64,000 bases of DNA from Hoskinsella mucinilytica (GTDB lineage Bacteria; Bacillota_I; Bacilli_A; Erysipelotrichales; Erysipelotrichaceae): assembly GCF_045223415.1 (NCBI RefSeq), contig NZ_JBEQZJ010000017.1:13205-77204 (forward strand). The letters run 5' to 3'. The stretch's first letter is position 1, and the number at the start of each line of letters is the position of its first letter. Both the position numbers and the translations under genes were made by a program. Positions 6,608-15,049 of this stretch are shown one piece after another. The notes beneath the pieces are model-generated. The model was not told the DNA's origin and did no database searches. It saw nothing but the letters and a program-made list of their open reading frames with translations.

Positions 6608-8896
6608 TTAAATATTTATTCTGTCTTTGATGAATTCTACAAAAGCTTGGCCAGCAGCTTCTAATTGGTCATGATCCGCAGAACTGATCATCCCACGTAT
6701 TGTCGATATGATTAAATCATCAGATGTATATACATCTATTGCGGTTTTTAAGTTATCAAAACTCCCGTTAAATGCATTAATCATAAATTGAGAAAACCTG
6801 TGTTCATATTCTTTATCTGGCCCGTAATAATAATTCAATATAACGCCATGAATGACAGATGAGGAAGATTCTTTTAAATTTTGAATAATATTAACAGCAT
6901 CCATATCAGCTAATATGTCCTGATAAGAAAAATTTGTATTTGCTGCATCATATGATCCCATAAGGGATCGAGCACTATTTAATCTTTCTGAAACTGTATT
7001 TCCTGTAACATCTTCAGCCATTGTTACTAAATCTCCAGCCCAGCCGGCAAATGCATCGTATAGCACATCATTTTCCGCAGTTTTATATAAAAGTGCATTC
7101 ATAACTGCCATTAAATGTTCAGATCCTATTCCATAACCTGTTAACGGATCATATATCTCTAATGGTGTCTTATAATTCATTATTTTTTTCGCTATTTCAT
7201 AAAAATCTAAATCCATCGAACCTGCTGTTAATGTCCATATTTTTGAATTATATGTACCATAACGATATACCTGAATAGTTAATAGATTGGCCTCAGCAAC
7301 ATTACCTTTATAAGTATATGCTGCATTATATACATCTTGAACTTGTTCAACAAATTTTACATTAGCTTCATCAATAACTGAATCTGTTGTATTAACACTT
7401 GTAATACCTTGATCCAAGCCTGATACTGCATCATTGTCTATTTCAAAGTCGCTGACATTAACCGAAATTATTTGATTGAATGACCAGTTTTTGGGCATTT
7501 TAAATCCTAAATTCCCACTAAAACCAGTAGACATACCACTTACGAAACTATATGTGACATAACCATAATCTGAAATAATAGTACAAGTATTTCTTGCACT
7601 ATAGATACCTGCTCTATAGTTTCCATCAGATCTTAAAGTTTCAGATATTGATTTAAAATATGGAACAACACTATAGTATAAATCACCTTCCATTATATCT
7701 ACATCAACTGCAAAATATATAACAGTTCCTCGTGGAAATCCAAATTCTTTTGCTGAAGATATTGCACTGATTGAATCTTCTCTACCTTGAGCACTATTAA
7801 AATATTCTATTGAATTTGCCCATGTTTGGTAAATTGGAAAAATATGCATATCATTATTTAAAATAAGATTTATCTCAGTCGCTGTTAACCTTTTATCCAT
7901 CCCATTGATAATTCCATGTGTTATATATCTGCCTACATAAGTATACCCATAGCCTTTTAATACATTAATTCGTGCTTGTGTTAATGGAGTAGCGCAATCG
8001 CATCCATTAACGTCACGATTTACATCTCCACTACTAAGTAATAAATATTTCATTAAGCTCGCATTTGCAATACCAGTAATTGGTAGTGACATAAAAGCTT
8101 CAAATCTTTTGATAGAATTTAAGGTAATTGAATCAAAATTTGTAGAAAATGTATCAAATTGTTCATAACCATTTATAAATAGACTCCACTGCAGGAATTT
8201 TACGAAGATGCTGGATGAACCAGTTTTCAATGTTGGAAATAGCCGTGAAGTTGTTGGCCCAAATACACCATTTGCGGCACTTGCATCTAACCCTTCTTCC
8301 TTCTGTATAGCAAAGATTATTCCAGTGATAGTATCTCTTTGACAAACCCCATCGCAAGCTACATATTCCCCAATATAATCAAAATAATTATGATTAAGCT
8401 CTTTTTGAATTGATTGTATTTCTCCCTTACCACCATAATCTCCCAAAACTTTAAATTGTTTCATAGATAGAAGAACTTTCCAGATATGTATATTGACATC
8501 TCCATTATTATTAGTTAACCCCATATCATTTTTCATAAAAGCTATAGCTAATCCACTACCTGTTATAGTATGAATACCTGTAAGTTGACCTCTTCCTGCA
8601 TCGTAGCCTTTGCAATAACATGCCCCTTGAATGACCTTTACGATATTACTTGGTTTTTTTGAAGTATCATTAACGTCTACCGCCTTTATGATACCTAATG
8701 ATTCCACTGCTGCTGCAGTAGCTGGTCCAAAAACACCATTTGGATTAGTTAATCCTAACTCAATTTGCAAAGCAACTATTAACGCATCAATAGTACTCTG
8801 TCCTGTTGCACCATTTGCTTTAAGATTGTCGATTAATTTATTACCTTTATAAGTACTCTTAAGCCAGTTTTGAGTATTTACAACATATGGATCCAT
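6608..8896 (-). CDS. Peptidoglycan-binding / DUF1906 (GH25-like) protein, variable C-terminus, copy 1
   Basis: A 762-residue protein. Residues about 9-290 hold repeated PG_binding_1-like units (such as LQIELGLTNPNGVFGPATAA and KVIQGACYCKGYDAGRG). Residues about 299-515 form a DUF1906 domain, a TIM-barrel fold related to GH25 lysozymes and the mycobacterial Rv2525c: it starts GCDCATPL, has VGRYIT and IYFAVDVD (Asp398, Asp400 are candidate active-site acids) and ends near NQIISVNV. The last 240 residues match nothing I know and differ from the paralogue at 9283. There is no signal peptide. AAGGAGGTAATATT precedes the ATG. It may be a wall-targeting effector with a polymorphic C-terminal domain, which is inference. 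Confidence 0.8.
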   Translation of the reverse strand: MDPYVVNTQNWLKSTYKGNKLIDNLKANGATGQSTIDALIVALQIELGLTNPNGVFGPATAAAVESLGIIKAVDVNDTSKKPSNIVKVIQGACYCKGYDAGRGQLTGIHTITGSGLAIAFMKNDMGLTNNNGDVNIHIWKVLLSMKQFKVLGDYGGKGEIQSIQKELNHNYFDYIGEYVACDGVCQRDTITGIIFAIQKEEGLDASAANGVFGPTTSRLFPTLKTGSSSIFVKFLQWSLFINGYEQFDTFSTNFDSITLNSIKRFEAFMSLPITGIANASLMKYLLLSSGDVNRDVNGCDCATPLTQARINVLKGYGYTYVGRYITHGIINGMDKRLTATEINLILNNDMHIFPIYQTWANSIEYFNSAQGREDSISAISSAKEFGFPRGTVIYFAVDVDIMEGDLYYSVVPYFKSISETLRSDGNYRAGIYSARNTCTIISDYGYVTYSFVSGMSTGFSGNLGFKMPKNWSFNQIISVNVSDFEIDNDAVSGLDQGITSVNTTDSVIDEANVKFVEQVQDVYNAAYTYKGNVAEANLLTIQVYRYGTYNSKIWTLTAGSMDLDFYEIAKKIMNYKTPLEIYDPLTGYGIGSEHLMAVMNALLYKTAENDVLYDAFAGWAGDLVTMAEDVTGNTVSERLNSARSLMGSYDAANTNFSYQDILADMDAVNIIQNLKESSSSVIHGVILNYYYGPDKEYEHRFSQFMINAFNGSFDNLKTAIDVYTSDDLIISTIRGMISSADHDQLEAAGQAFVEFIKDRINI

Positions 8897-8919
8897 AATA
8901 TTACCTCCTTATTATCCTA

Positions 8920-9212
8920 TTTTCATTGGTCAAAACACATTTTATAAAAAACAACTTTGTCTGTTTCATAATCACTAATTTATAAAAGAACATTTTTCAC
9001 TATTGAGTAAATAAATTTTCTTTGCTTATCATAATCTTCTATAGGTGTTTTAATAGTCTTAGTTTTTGCATTATATTGTGATAATGAGTAATGTTTGCCA
9101 TCCCTTTCAAACATGAATATATTGGTCATTTATGTTTAGTTTCATACATATTACCAGTCTCTTCATTGCCATAATAATCATTTTTATATAACGATCATAA
9201 AATTTCTGATAT
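8920..9212 (-). pseudogene. Decayed C-terminal fragment of a paralogue of the 390-aa anchored protein
   Basis: This stretch can be aligned by eye with the 3' end of the gene at 12508-13680 (bases about 12512-12790): both contain CTGTTTCATAATCACT, TTGCTTATCATAATCTTC, GTTTGCCATCCC and ATATTGGTCATT, with small insertions and substitutions that break the frame. It lies between the two DUF1906 genes. It shows that a unit of anchored protein plus DUF1906 protein was duplicated and that one anchored-protein copy has been lost. Confidence 0.8.
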
Positions 9213-9282
9213 GCTATTCTACTAAGGAATGCGTGTTTATATACCAATTAACTTATAATACCAAGCGATCATTTACTAATTC

Positions 9283-11541
9283 CTATTTATTTGTAACTAA
9301 TTGCTTTGCAAATATACCAACTGAAGTAAGCCATGCTCCAAAAGCCTCTAAACCTGCCAATGCTGCTCCGACACCTGTATAAATTGTCACACCTACTAAT
9401 ACAACAGCAAACGCATATTCAAATGCTTTTTTTACATCAAAACTAGAGTTATCATCAGGTTTAAGTGGTAATTGATTCAGCGTGAATTCAAAGGAAATAC
9501 CTGCTTTTGCTGTAACATTTGTTCCTTTTAAAGTTAATTCATCTGAGAAAACCTTAATAATGAATTTTATTCCAGTTATTGCAAAATCATAAGATAATTC
9601 TATATAACCAGCAGTAGCACTAATCGCAATATTTCTAACATAATCCTCAACCTGAGTTTTTAAATTAGCATCTTCTATAACTGTCGTAATTTTACTAATT
9701 TTGTCTTTAAAACCTGCTGAAACATTTCCATCACTATCTAAATCAATTGGTATTATAGAGGAATCGGTACTTGTCTCCCAATCACTATAAACTCGCATGT
9801 CAATATTCATTACAAATGTTCCATCTGTAACAGTTGCTAAGTGTATTGGTGCAGCATTGTATGAGAAGGTAAAATCTAATAATTGTGATGAAAAATTCAT
9901 TGCATCAGCTACTCTATATACAAAATCATTACGTAAAGAATTCTTTTGTTGCTCTACTCTCTTCTTATCAATTTCACTCACAGTATCGTCACTTACTACA
10001 TCAAATACAGAAATTCCTCCATCTATCTTTCCAGAATATGAAACTTTATCAAGGGGGAAACTTGGGGATGAATTCAATTCATATTCAAAAAATTGATCAA
10101 ACACCCAATTCTTTGGTAACGGGAATCCTAGATTACCAGCAAAACCCCAAGACATTCCACAAATAAAACTCGCATCAGCATATTCTTTATTTGATATTAT
10201 AGTACACACTTGCCTTGGAGCATAAATACCAACCCTATATCCTTTTGGATTATCCCCAGAAAAGAACACCTGTTTTATTGACCAAAAATATGGAATGATG
10301 TTTTCTATAACTTCATCTCCATAGCAATCAAAATCTACGGCAAAGTATATTATGGACCCAGATGGAGCACCTATTTTCCTCGCAGCTTCTATTGCTATTC
10401 TAGCATCTTCAGAGCCCTGCATTCGATTTTGAAAATATTTAGAATAGTAACCACCATCTTGATAAATCAAAAATACATTTAACCCAGCGTCACTAATATA
10501 TTTAATTTCATCTTTAGTTAAATATTTTGGTATAAAATCATTCCCAACACTTCCTGTTAAATACCTTCCAACATGTGTATATCCAGCTTTTTTTATATCT
10601 AACGCTTGTTGTCTATTTAGAACAGTAGAGCAATCGCAAGCATATGCTTTTCTATCTTGATCACCAGTGCTTGTCATTAATGCTTTTATGGTCGTTGGAT
10701 TTGCCACTCCTAAAGATACAGCTCCAACTGATACAAGAGCATAGTCTGTTTGCATTTGAGAAACTTGTTTTTTTGTGGATTCATCATATGTTCCATTAAA
10801 ATTACTTGTTTCATACCCATTTACATAAAGAGCATATTGTAGTATTTTAATATATTTAGCATAACTGCTAGATGAATTTACTGATAAAGTAGGACATTTA
10901 CTGAATGTAGAAGGTCCGAAATTGATCTGTGTTAAGTCATCTACAACAGTTAGTCCTTCTGCTGCTTGTAAAGCCCCTATAAGAGATAATGCCGTTCTTC
11001 TCGAAATCACACCATCACATGGCCCTATACCTAATTGATTTGCCCAATCAATATTAAGCTGTTTTTGTAGTTTTTGAATTCTGTAATCTCCATTATCAAC
11101 TAATTTGAACCAAAACAATGACAACAACCCTGACCACACTTTCCAGTTAATAATACCATCTACTTCTATACCAGCATCCTGTTGCATAGATTTAACTGCA
11201 TTGACCCCAGTTGTGTAATAAATTCCAGTGATACCCCCAGCATTATACCCTTTTGCAAATAAAGCCCCTTGAATTAAGCATACATCTACACTTGGCTCAT
11301 CATCAGGTTCCATTTTAACAATAGGATTCATGTTTTTCATACAAGCCAATGTTACAGGACCTAATTCACCTGTTGGAGTTATTGCATGTTCAATTTGAAA
11401 AGCTCTTACAGTTGCTTGCATTAAAGTAGTTCCTGTATTACCATTTGGCGTAATATGAACCCAACCTGAACTGTTACCAAAAATAGTATTCAACCAATTC
11501 TGAAATGTTACAATATTTGAATCTCTTGCTTCTTTTTCCAT
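9283..11541 (-). CDS. Peptidoglycan-binding / DUF1906 (GH25-like) protein, variable C-terminus, copy 2
   Basis: A 752-residue paralogue of the protein at 6608-8896. The layout is the same: PG_binding_1-like repeats over about residues 10-295, then a DUF1906 domain from YACDCSTVL (about 300) through VGRYLTG and IYFAVDFD (Asp403, Asp405) to about 525. The C-terminal region differs completely: beta-rich, with a strongly hydrophobic helix around 715-745 (FAVVLVGVTIYTGVGAALAG) that could enter a membrane. No signal peptide is visible. Shared N-terminus with divergent C-terminus is typical of polymorphic effector families. It starts four bases after the YcxB-like gene, which could be its immunity partner (inference only). 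Confidence 0.8.
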   Translation of the reverse strand: MEKEARDSNIVTFQNWLNTIFGNSSGWVHITPNGNTGTTLMQATVRAFQIEHAITPTGELGPVTLACMKNMNPIVKMEPDDEPSVDVCLIQGALFAKGYNAGGITGIYYTTGVNAVKSMQQDAGIEVDGIINWKVWSGLLSLFWFKLVDNGDYRIQKLQKQLNIDWANQLGIGPCDGVISRRTALSLIGALQAAEGLTVVDDLTQINFGPSTFSKCPTLSVNSSSSYAKYIKILQYALYVNGYETSNFNGTYDESTKKQVSQMQTDYALVSVGAVSLGVANPTTIKALMTSTGDQDRKAYACDCSTVLNRQQALDIKKAGYTHVGRYLTGSVGNDFIPKYLTKDEIKYISDAGLNVFLIYQDGGYYSKYFQNRMQGSEDARIAIEAARKIGAPSGSIIYFAVDFDCYGDEVIENIIPYFWSIKQVFFSGDNPKGYRVGIYAPRQVCTIISNKEYADASFICGMSWGFAGNLGFPLPKNWVFDQFFEYELNSSPSFPLDKVSYSGKIDGGISVFDVVSDDTVSEIDKKRVEQQKNSLRNDFVYRVADAMNFSSQLLDFTFSYNAAPIHLATVTDGTFVMNIDMRVYSDWETSTDSSIIPIDLDSDGNVSAGFKDKISKITTVIEDANLKTQVEDYVRNIAISATAGYIELSYDFAITGIKFIIKVFSDELTLKGTNVTAKAGISFEFTLNQLPLKPDDNSSFDVKKAFEYAFAVVLVGVTIYTGVGAALAGLEAFGAWLTSVGIFAKQLVTNK

Positions 11542-11545
11542 ATAT

Positions 11546-12076
11546 TTATACCCTCCTGTTTTGGTATATTTGTATGTTTTTTGATTTTAATAAGGTTAAT
11601 AATTCTCTTTTTAAATTATTTGAGATATTTCTCTTTTCAATTGGAAGCAAATATGCTTTTTCTCCAATAATATTATAATAATTTTTACTTTCTATAACTC
11701 TTTTAATAGAATCATATGAGATTGTGCCTTCAGATTGTCCTTGGATGTTTTGATGATAGTTAACGATAATTTCTTTTTCAGTGAATGTTACTGTATAATG
11801 TAAATTATCTGTTTTGAAATTAGATACCAAAAGCCTACTTTGCTTTTTGCTATAAACTGATTCTAGTATAAATTTTTCTCCGTAAGTAAGAATACTAATG
11901 AAAATAAATATTAAACTAAAATCATAAACATTCAAGAAAATATGTAATAAAAAACTTACTGGAATCATGAGTGGTGCTAACCACATAATAATTCTAAAAT
12001 TCTTTTTCCACATAAAATTTACGGATTTTGATATATCTTTGAAATCTGTAACATTAATATGATTTTCTATAATCAT
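11546..12076 (-). CDS. YcxB-like membrane protein, 176 aa
   Basis: Two adjacent hydrophobic helices (about residues 24-65, IIMWLAPLMIPVSFLLHIFL and the following segment) precede a soluble domain with YTVTFTEKEIIVNYHQ and TISYDSIKRVIESKNYY, the pattern of YcxB-like C-terminal domains. The start at 12076 follows TTGGAGGTGTTAATA; an in-frame codon at 12091 overlaps the ribosome site. It ends four bases before the DUF1906 gene at 11541 and is clearly co-transcribed with it. YcxB-like proteins have no firm function; the position fits an immunity or accessory protein. Confidence 0.7.
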   Translation of the reverse strand: MIIENHINVTDFKDISKSVNFMWKKNFRIIMWLAPLMIPVSFLLHIFLNVYDFSLIFIFISILTYGEKFILESVYSKKQSRLLVSNFKTDNLHYTVTFTEKEIIVNYHQNIQGQSEGTISYDSIKRVIESKNYYNIIGEKAYLLPIEKRNISNNLKRELLTLLKSKNIQIYQNRRV

Positions 12077-12507
12077 TATTAACACCTCCAACTTATTAAC
12101 AACTTAATTTATTTTGATATTCGTTATAAGTTATAAACTGTTCTAAATAGATTTTTCAATATCTTCATCTACCTTATTTCTTATAATCAAATATATTATG
12201 CTATATTCTAAAGTGAATCATTGCGGTTGTTAATTCGCTAAAACAGTTGATTTTAGATTATTTCTATAGAAATGACAATTATTTCATAAAATCATTGGTA
12301 TGATTCGTATTTTAAGTCATCTGCAAAGTACCTTATTTATCAACTTATTTCAACATCCGGAATAGTTCAAAATAAAGTATAGTTATATCGAATAACATAC
12401 ATAAAAATGATATAACATATTAATTAATTTGAAAATCATATTGTGCTGGTTACTTATTCATCAATAAAAATATCGATCCATAATATTACTTCCTAATTTA
12501 CATAATT
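12077..12507. other. Intergenic region (about 430 bp) with a weak LytTR-like pair
   Basis: No gene on either strand. It should hold the promoter for the YcxB-DUF1906 genes. Two AT-rich direct repeats with the 20-bp spacing seen at the agr sites occur: AATAACATACAT (12391-12402) and TATAACATATTA (12411-12422). They resemble the second repeat at 14485 (CATAACATACTT) but lack the leading C, and no -10 box falls at the 32-33-base distance seen elsewhere, so this site is doubtful. Confidence 0.35.
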
Positions 12508-13680
12508 TTATTGATTAAAACACATTTTATAGAAAATAGCTTCGTCTGTTTCATAATCACTGATTTGTAGAAGAACATTTCTCCCATCTGAATAAATAAA
12601 TTCTCTTTGCTTATCATAATCTTCAACAGGTGTTTTAACAATCTTCGCTTTCGTATTATATGGTGATAACAAATAATGTTTGCCATCCCCTTTCAATACA
12701 CATATATATTGGTCATTAATATTTATAGCTTCATACATATTGTCAGTCTCTTCAATGTCATGATAATCATTTTTTTCAAAATCATAAAATGTAAACGTTT
12801 TATTATCGATATTGTAGAGTAAAGCATAGTTTGCCATTATTTCTAATAAACTAAATTTAGAATCAATGTCTATATTTTTTATTTCGTTGTCTTTCAAGAT
12901 ATGTAAAATTCCTTGTTTGTTTGATAATTCTTGAAAAACAATTTCATTATTCGCATTATAATGAATTTTCGTATCAAATATAAAAGGTATTTCAGGATTT
13001 AGAGTGTAATCTGTTAAATATGATTTAGATTGAAATACTTTTTCTAAATTTCTTCCATCAAACGAATATAATATCACAGATATATCGCTATTAGAATAAT
13101 CCTCATTTTCTTTTGAATCAATTGATGATGAAAAAAAGTATACTTTATTGTTTGATTTTGTAAAGTTAGGGTTAAGTAGATCACTCCCGAATTTAGTTGT
13201 CAATAAAACAACTTCCTTCCCATCTACATATGTAGAAACAACATATTTATAAGGCATACCTTTTTCCCAATTTCTTAGGTCAATATAACTAACTAATAAC
13301 TGATTGTTTATTTCAATTGATCCAATCATCTTAATTTTTTCATCTATTTCTAAGACCTTGTTTACTTGATTTTGCTCAAAATCATATTTAAAAATCTTTT
13401 TCGATACATACATTAAATCATTAGTTTGCTCAAAATTTTCAAAATAAAAGTTATTTTGGGAAAAACTCATTTTAGTTGGCATTTTTCTATTTTCCAATGG
13501 AATGCTATTTAAAACATTTATTTTTTCAAAATCATATTCAAAATTTTGAGAAAGATTTGGCACATGATTAGCCAAATCTTTCTCTTCTTGTTTCTCGTTC
13601 ATAAAACATAACAAATATCCAATTAGAAATAATACGCACACAGATGATAATATATAAATAAATTTCTTACGTTTTTTCAT
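12508..13680 (-). CDS. Membrane-anchored extracellular protein, 390 aa, unknown function
   Basis: Residues about 7-27 (FIYILSSVCVLFLIGYLLCF) form one membrane anchor after a very basic N-terminus (MKKRKK), so the rest should lie outside the cell. The remaining 360 residues are beta-rich with repeated short strands (such as KHYLLSPYN and NKVYFFSSS), which suggests a propeller-like fold, but no named family is recognised. The ATG lies two bases after the C39-protease stop codon, so the two form an operon under the LytTR-type repeats at 14465. A decayed relative lies at 8920-9212. It could act as a binding or immunity partner of the neighbouring secreted proteins. Confidence 0.7.
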   Translation of the reverse strand: MKKRKKFIYILSSVCVLFLIGYLLCFMNEKQEEKDLANHVPNLSQNFEYDFEKINVLNSIPLENRKMPTKMSFSQNNFYFENFEQTNDLMYVSKKIFKYDFEQNQVNKVLEIDEKIKMIGSIEINNQLLVSYIDLRNWEKGMPYKYVVSTYVDGKEVVLLTTKFGSDLLNPNFTKSNNKVYFFSSSIDSKENEDYSNSDISVILYSFDGRNLEKVFQSKSYLTDYTLNPEIPFIFDTKIHYNANNEIVFQELSNKQGILHILKDNEIKNIDIDSKFSLLEIMANYALLYNIDNKTFTFYDFEKNDYHDIEETDNMYEAININDQYICVLKGDGKHYLLSPYNTKAKIVKTPVEDYDKQREFIYSDGRNVLLQISDYETDEAIFYKMCFNQ

Positions 13681-13682
13681 AA

Positions 13683-14384
13683 TTACCAGATATAGATACC
13701 AAATGCTTTATCAATTGCAGTCGTCATTTGTGAGATAGAAATCTCATGCTGACCATATCTACTACTATCATATACCCATGGATCTAAGAAAATAACAGTA
13801 TTCGCATCGCTATAACCTTTTGCTGCTAGTGAATGATAAGCTGTGCCTGAACTTGAATAAATATAATATAAATTAACAGGCAATGATAATCCTACATAAG
13901 AATTTATATCAGCCCTTAAGGCATTTGCAAAAGAATAATCACTAAGTCTCGTCACTTCAAAATTTAAACCAGTAATTTGTCTTAATGCAGTAGCCTGATC
14001 GTCAACATAAGCTCCTGTAGCATCTGTTTTCATTTGTTTAGCAATTTTAGCTTGTGTCCATATATTATCGGATCCTAATTGATAATCAATAATCATCTCT
14101 CCTACCGCTGCTGCACACCAATATCTATCTTGTTGAGCTCTTAATGGTAAACTAATGCTGTAAACATTTTTTCTCTGTTTTAAAATTTGATTTGCTTTTG
14201 CATACTTCTCATTTCTTGCCTCTATACGTTCCGCATCATAATAATCTGGAACCTGTTCATACTGTTCTGCTGAATCAAAACCATCAGGTATTGTTTCTAC
14301 CTCTCCTTCATTAGCAGAAACTTTGATAATTCCTAAAGATGTTGTTAAAATCCCACAGCACATAATACATAATAATTTTTTCAT
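13683..14384 (-). CDS. Secreted C39-like (papain-fold) cysteine protease
   Basis: A 233-residue exported protein: signal peptide at about 1-24 (MKKLLCIMCCGILTTSLGII, then KVSA) and a peptidase_C39_2-type domain. The catalytic residues can be placed: Cys90 in DRYWCAAAVGEMI, His184 in AYHSLAAKGY and Asp201 in VIFLDPW. This family cuts peptides outside the cell; unlike bacteriocin exporters it is not fused to an ABC transporter. I chose the ATG at 14384 because GAGGAAAAGAG lies upstream and the signal peptide begins there; the frame is open to 14492 without a site. It leads an operon with the anchored protein and has LytTR-type repeats 80 bases upstream. Confidence 0.8.
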   Translation of the reverse strand: MKKLLCIMCCGILTTSLGIIKVSANEGEVETIPDGFDSAEQYEQVPDYYDAERIEARNEKYAKANQILKQRKNVYSISLPLRAQQDRYWCAAAVGEMIIDYQLGSDNIWTQAKIAKQMKTDATGAYVDDQATALRQITGLNFEVTRLSDYSFANALRADINSYVGLSLPVNLYYIYSSSGTAYHSLAAKGYSDANTVIFLDPWVYDSSRYGQHEISISQMTTAIDKAFGIYIW

Positions 14385-14426
14385 TCTCTTTTCCTCCTCG
14401 TGATTGTGGTCACTTATAATTAATTT

Positions 14427-14496
14427 CAGTTTAACACTCTTTATATTAATGTCCATAATTTCTACATAACTAACCTTTTTTGCGCATAACATACTT
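14427..14496 (-). promoter_or_regulatory. Protease-operon promoter with two LytTR-type direct repeats
   Basis: CATAACTAACCT (14465-14476) and CATAACATACTT (14485-14496) start exactly 20 bp apart, in the same orientation relative to the gene as the repeats at agrD. The first matches the agrD repeat at 3478 in 11 of 12 bases. On the minus strand TAAACT (around 14433-14428) lies 32 bases from the repeat, the same distance as the -10 boxes TATACT at agrD and TAAGAT at the agrA operon. The site is 9 kb from agr, which makes a shared LytTR regulator likely. Confidence 0.65.
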
Positions 14497-14692
14497 GCAA
14501 ATTCAATATCCTAAAAACTCATCATAAAACATGGAATGCATAAAGATGAGAATATTGCAAAATTTACTTCTTTTCAACACATCACTAATTTCATGCATAA
14601 TTTCTCACCTTCAATTAATGGTATACCGTTAATATTTTACTTGAGAATAAATATAATCAACTTACTAATACTATTATACTAGGAGAACACAT

Positions 14693-14900
14693 ATGACATA
14701 TTCAGAAACTATTATAAAAAGATTAACTGAGTTATGTGATAATAGAAAAATCACAATCAAAAATAGAAAATCTGATGAAAGGTAAGACGAAGAATCCAAA
14801 GTTGAAAACACTTCACAAACTTGCGATAGGTTTGAACATGACTGTATCTGAATTATTAAATTTTCCAGAAATGAATGAATCTACTTTTGATGATGAATGA
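14693..14900 (+). pseudogene. Cro/CI-type HTH regulator, broken by an internal deletion
   Basis: The first frame reads MTYSETIIKRLTELCDNRKI and soon stops. A second frame continues IENLMKGKTKNPKLKTLHKL and AIGLNMTVSELLNFPEMNES to a stop at 14900. Together they give an XRE-type regulator in which about a dozen codons, the first helix and turn of the HTH, are missing with a frame change. A good ribosome site (AGGAGAACACAT) and possible promoter remain. It lies at the junction between the AT-rich cargo and the conjugation module and may once have controlled one of them. Confidence 0.8.
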
Positions 14901-14981
14901 AAAGCAATTTATAATATAAAACATTGATTATCTAATTTTAATTTCATTTATTATTTAATTTATCATCTTTAATTTAATTGG

Positions 14982-15003
14982 AAACCTCGAAAGTCCGAGG
15001 TTT
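14982..15003 (-). terminator. Small hairpin after the conjugation operon
   Basis: Arms AAACCTCG (14982-14989) and CGAGGTTT (14996-15003) with a six-base loop. It is 47 bases past the stop of the CHAP-domain gene. The following minus-strand sequence is AT-rich but lacks a clear T run, so termination is likely rather than certain. Confidence 0.5.
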
Positions 15004-15049
15004 GTATCCAAAGTGAACCTTATGTAGATAATGAGTGAAAACTTGAGTT

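Noticed and set aside
8163..8357. A 64-codon minus-strand frame inside the DUF1906 gene
   Set aside because: It overlaps fully, in another frame, with a conserved coding region and has no start signals.
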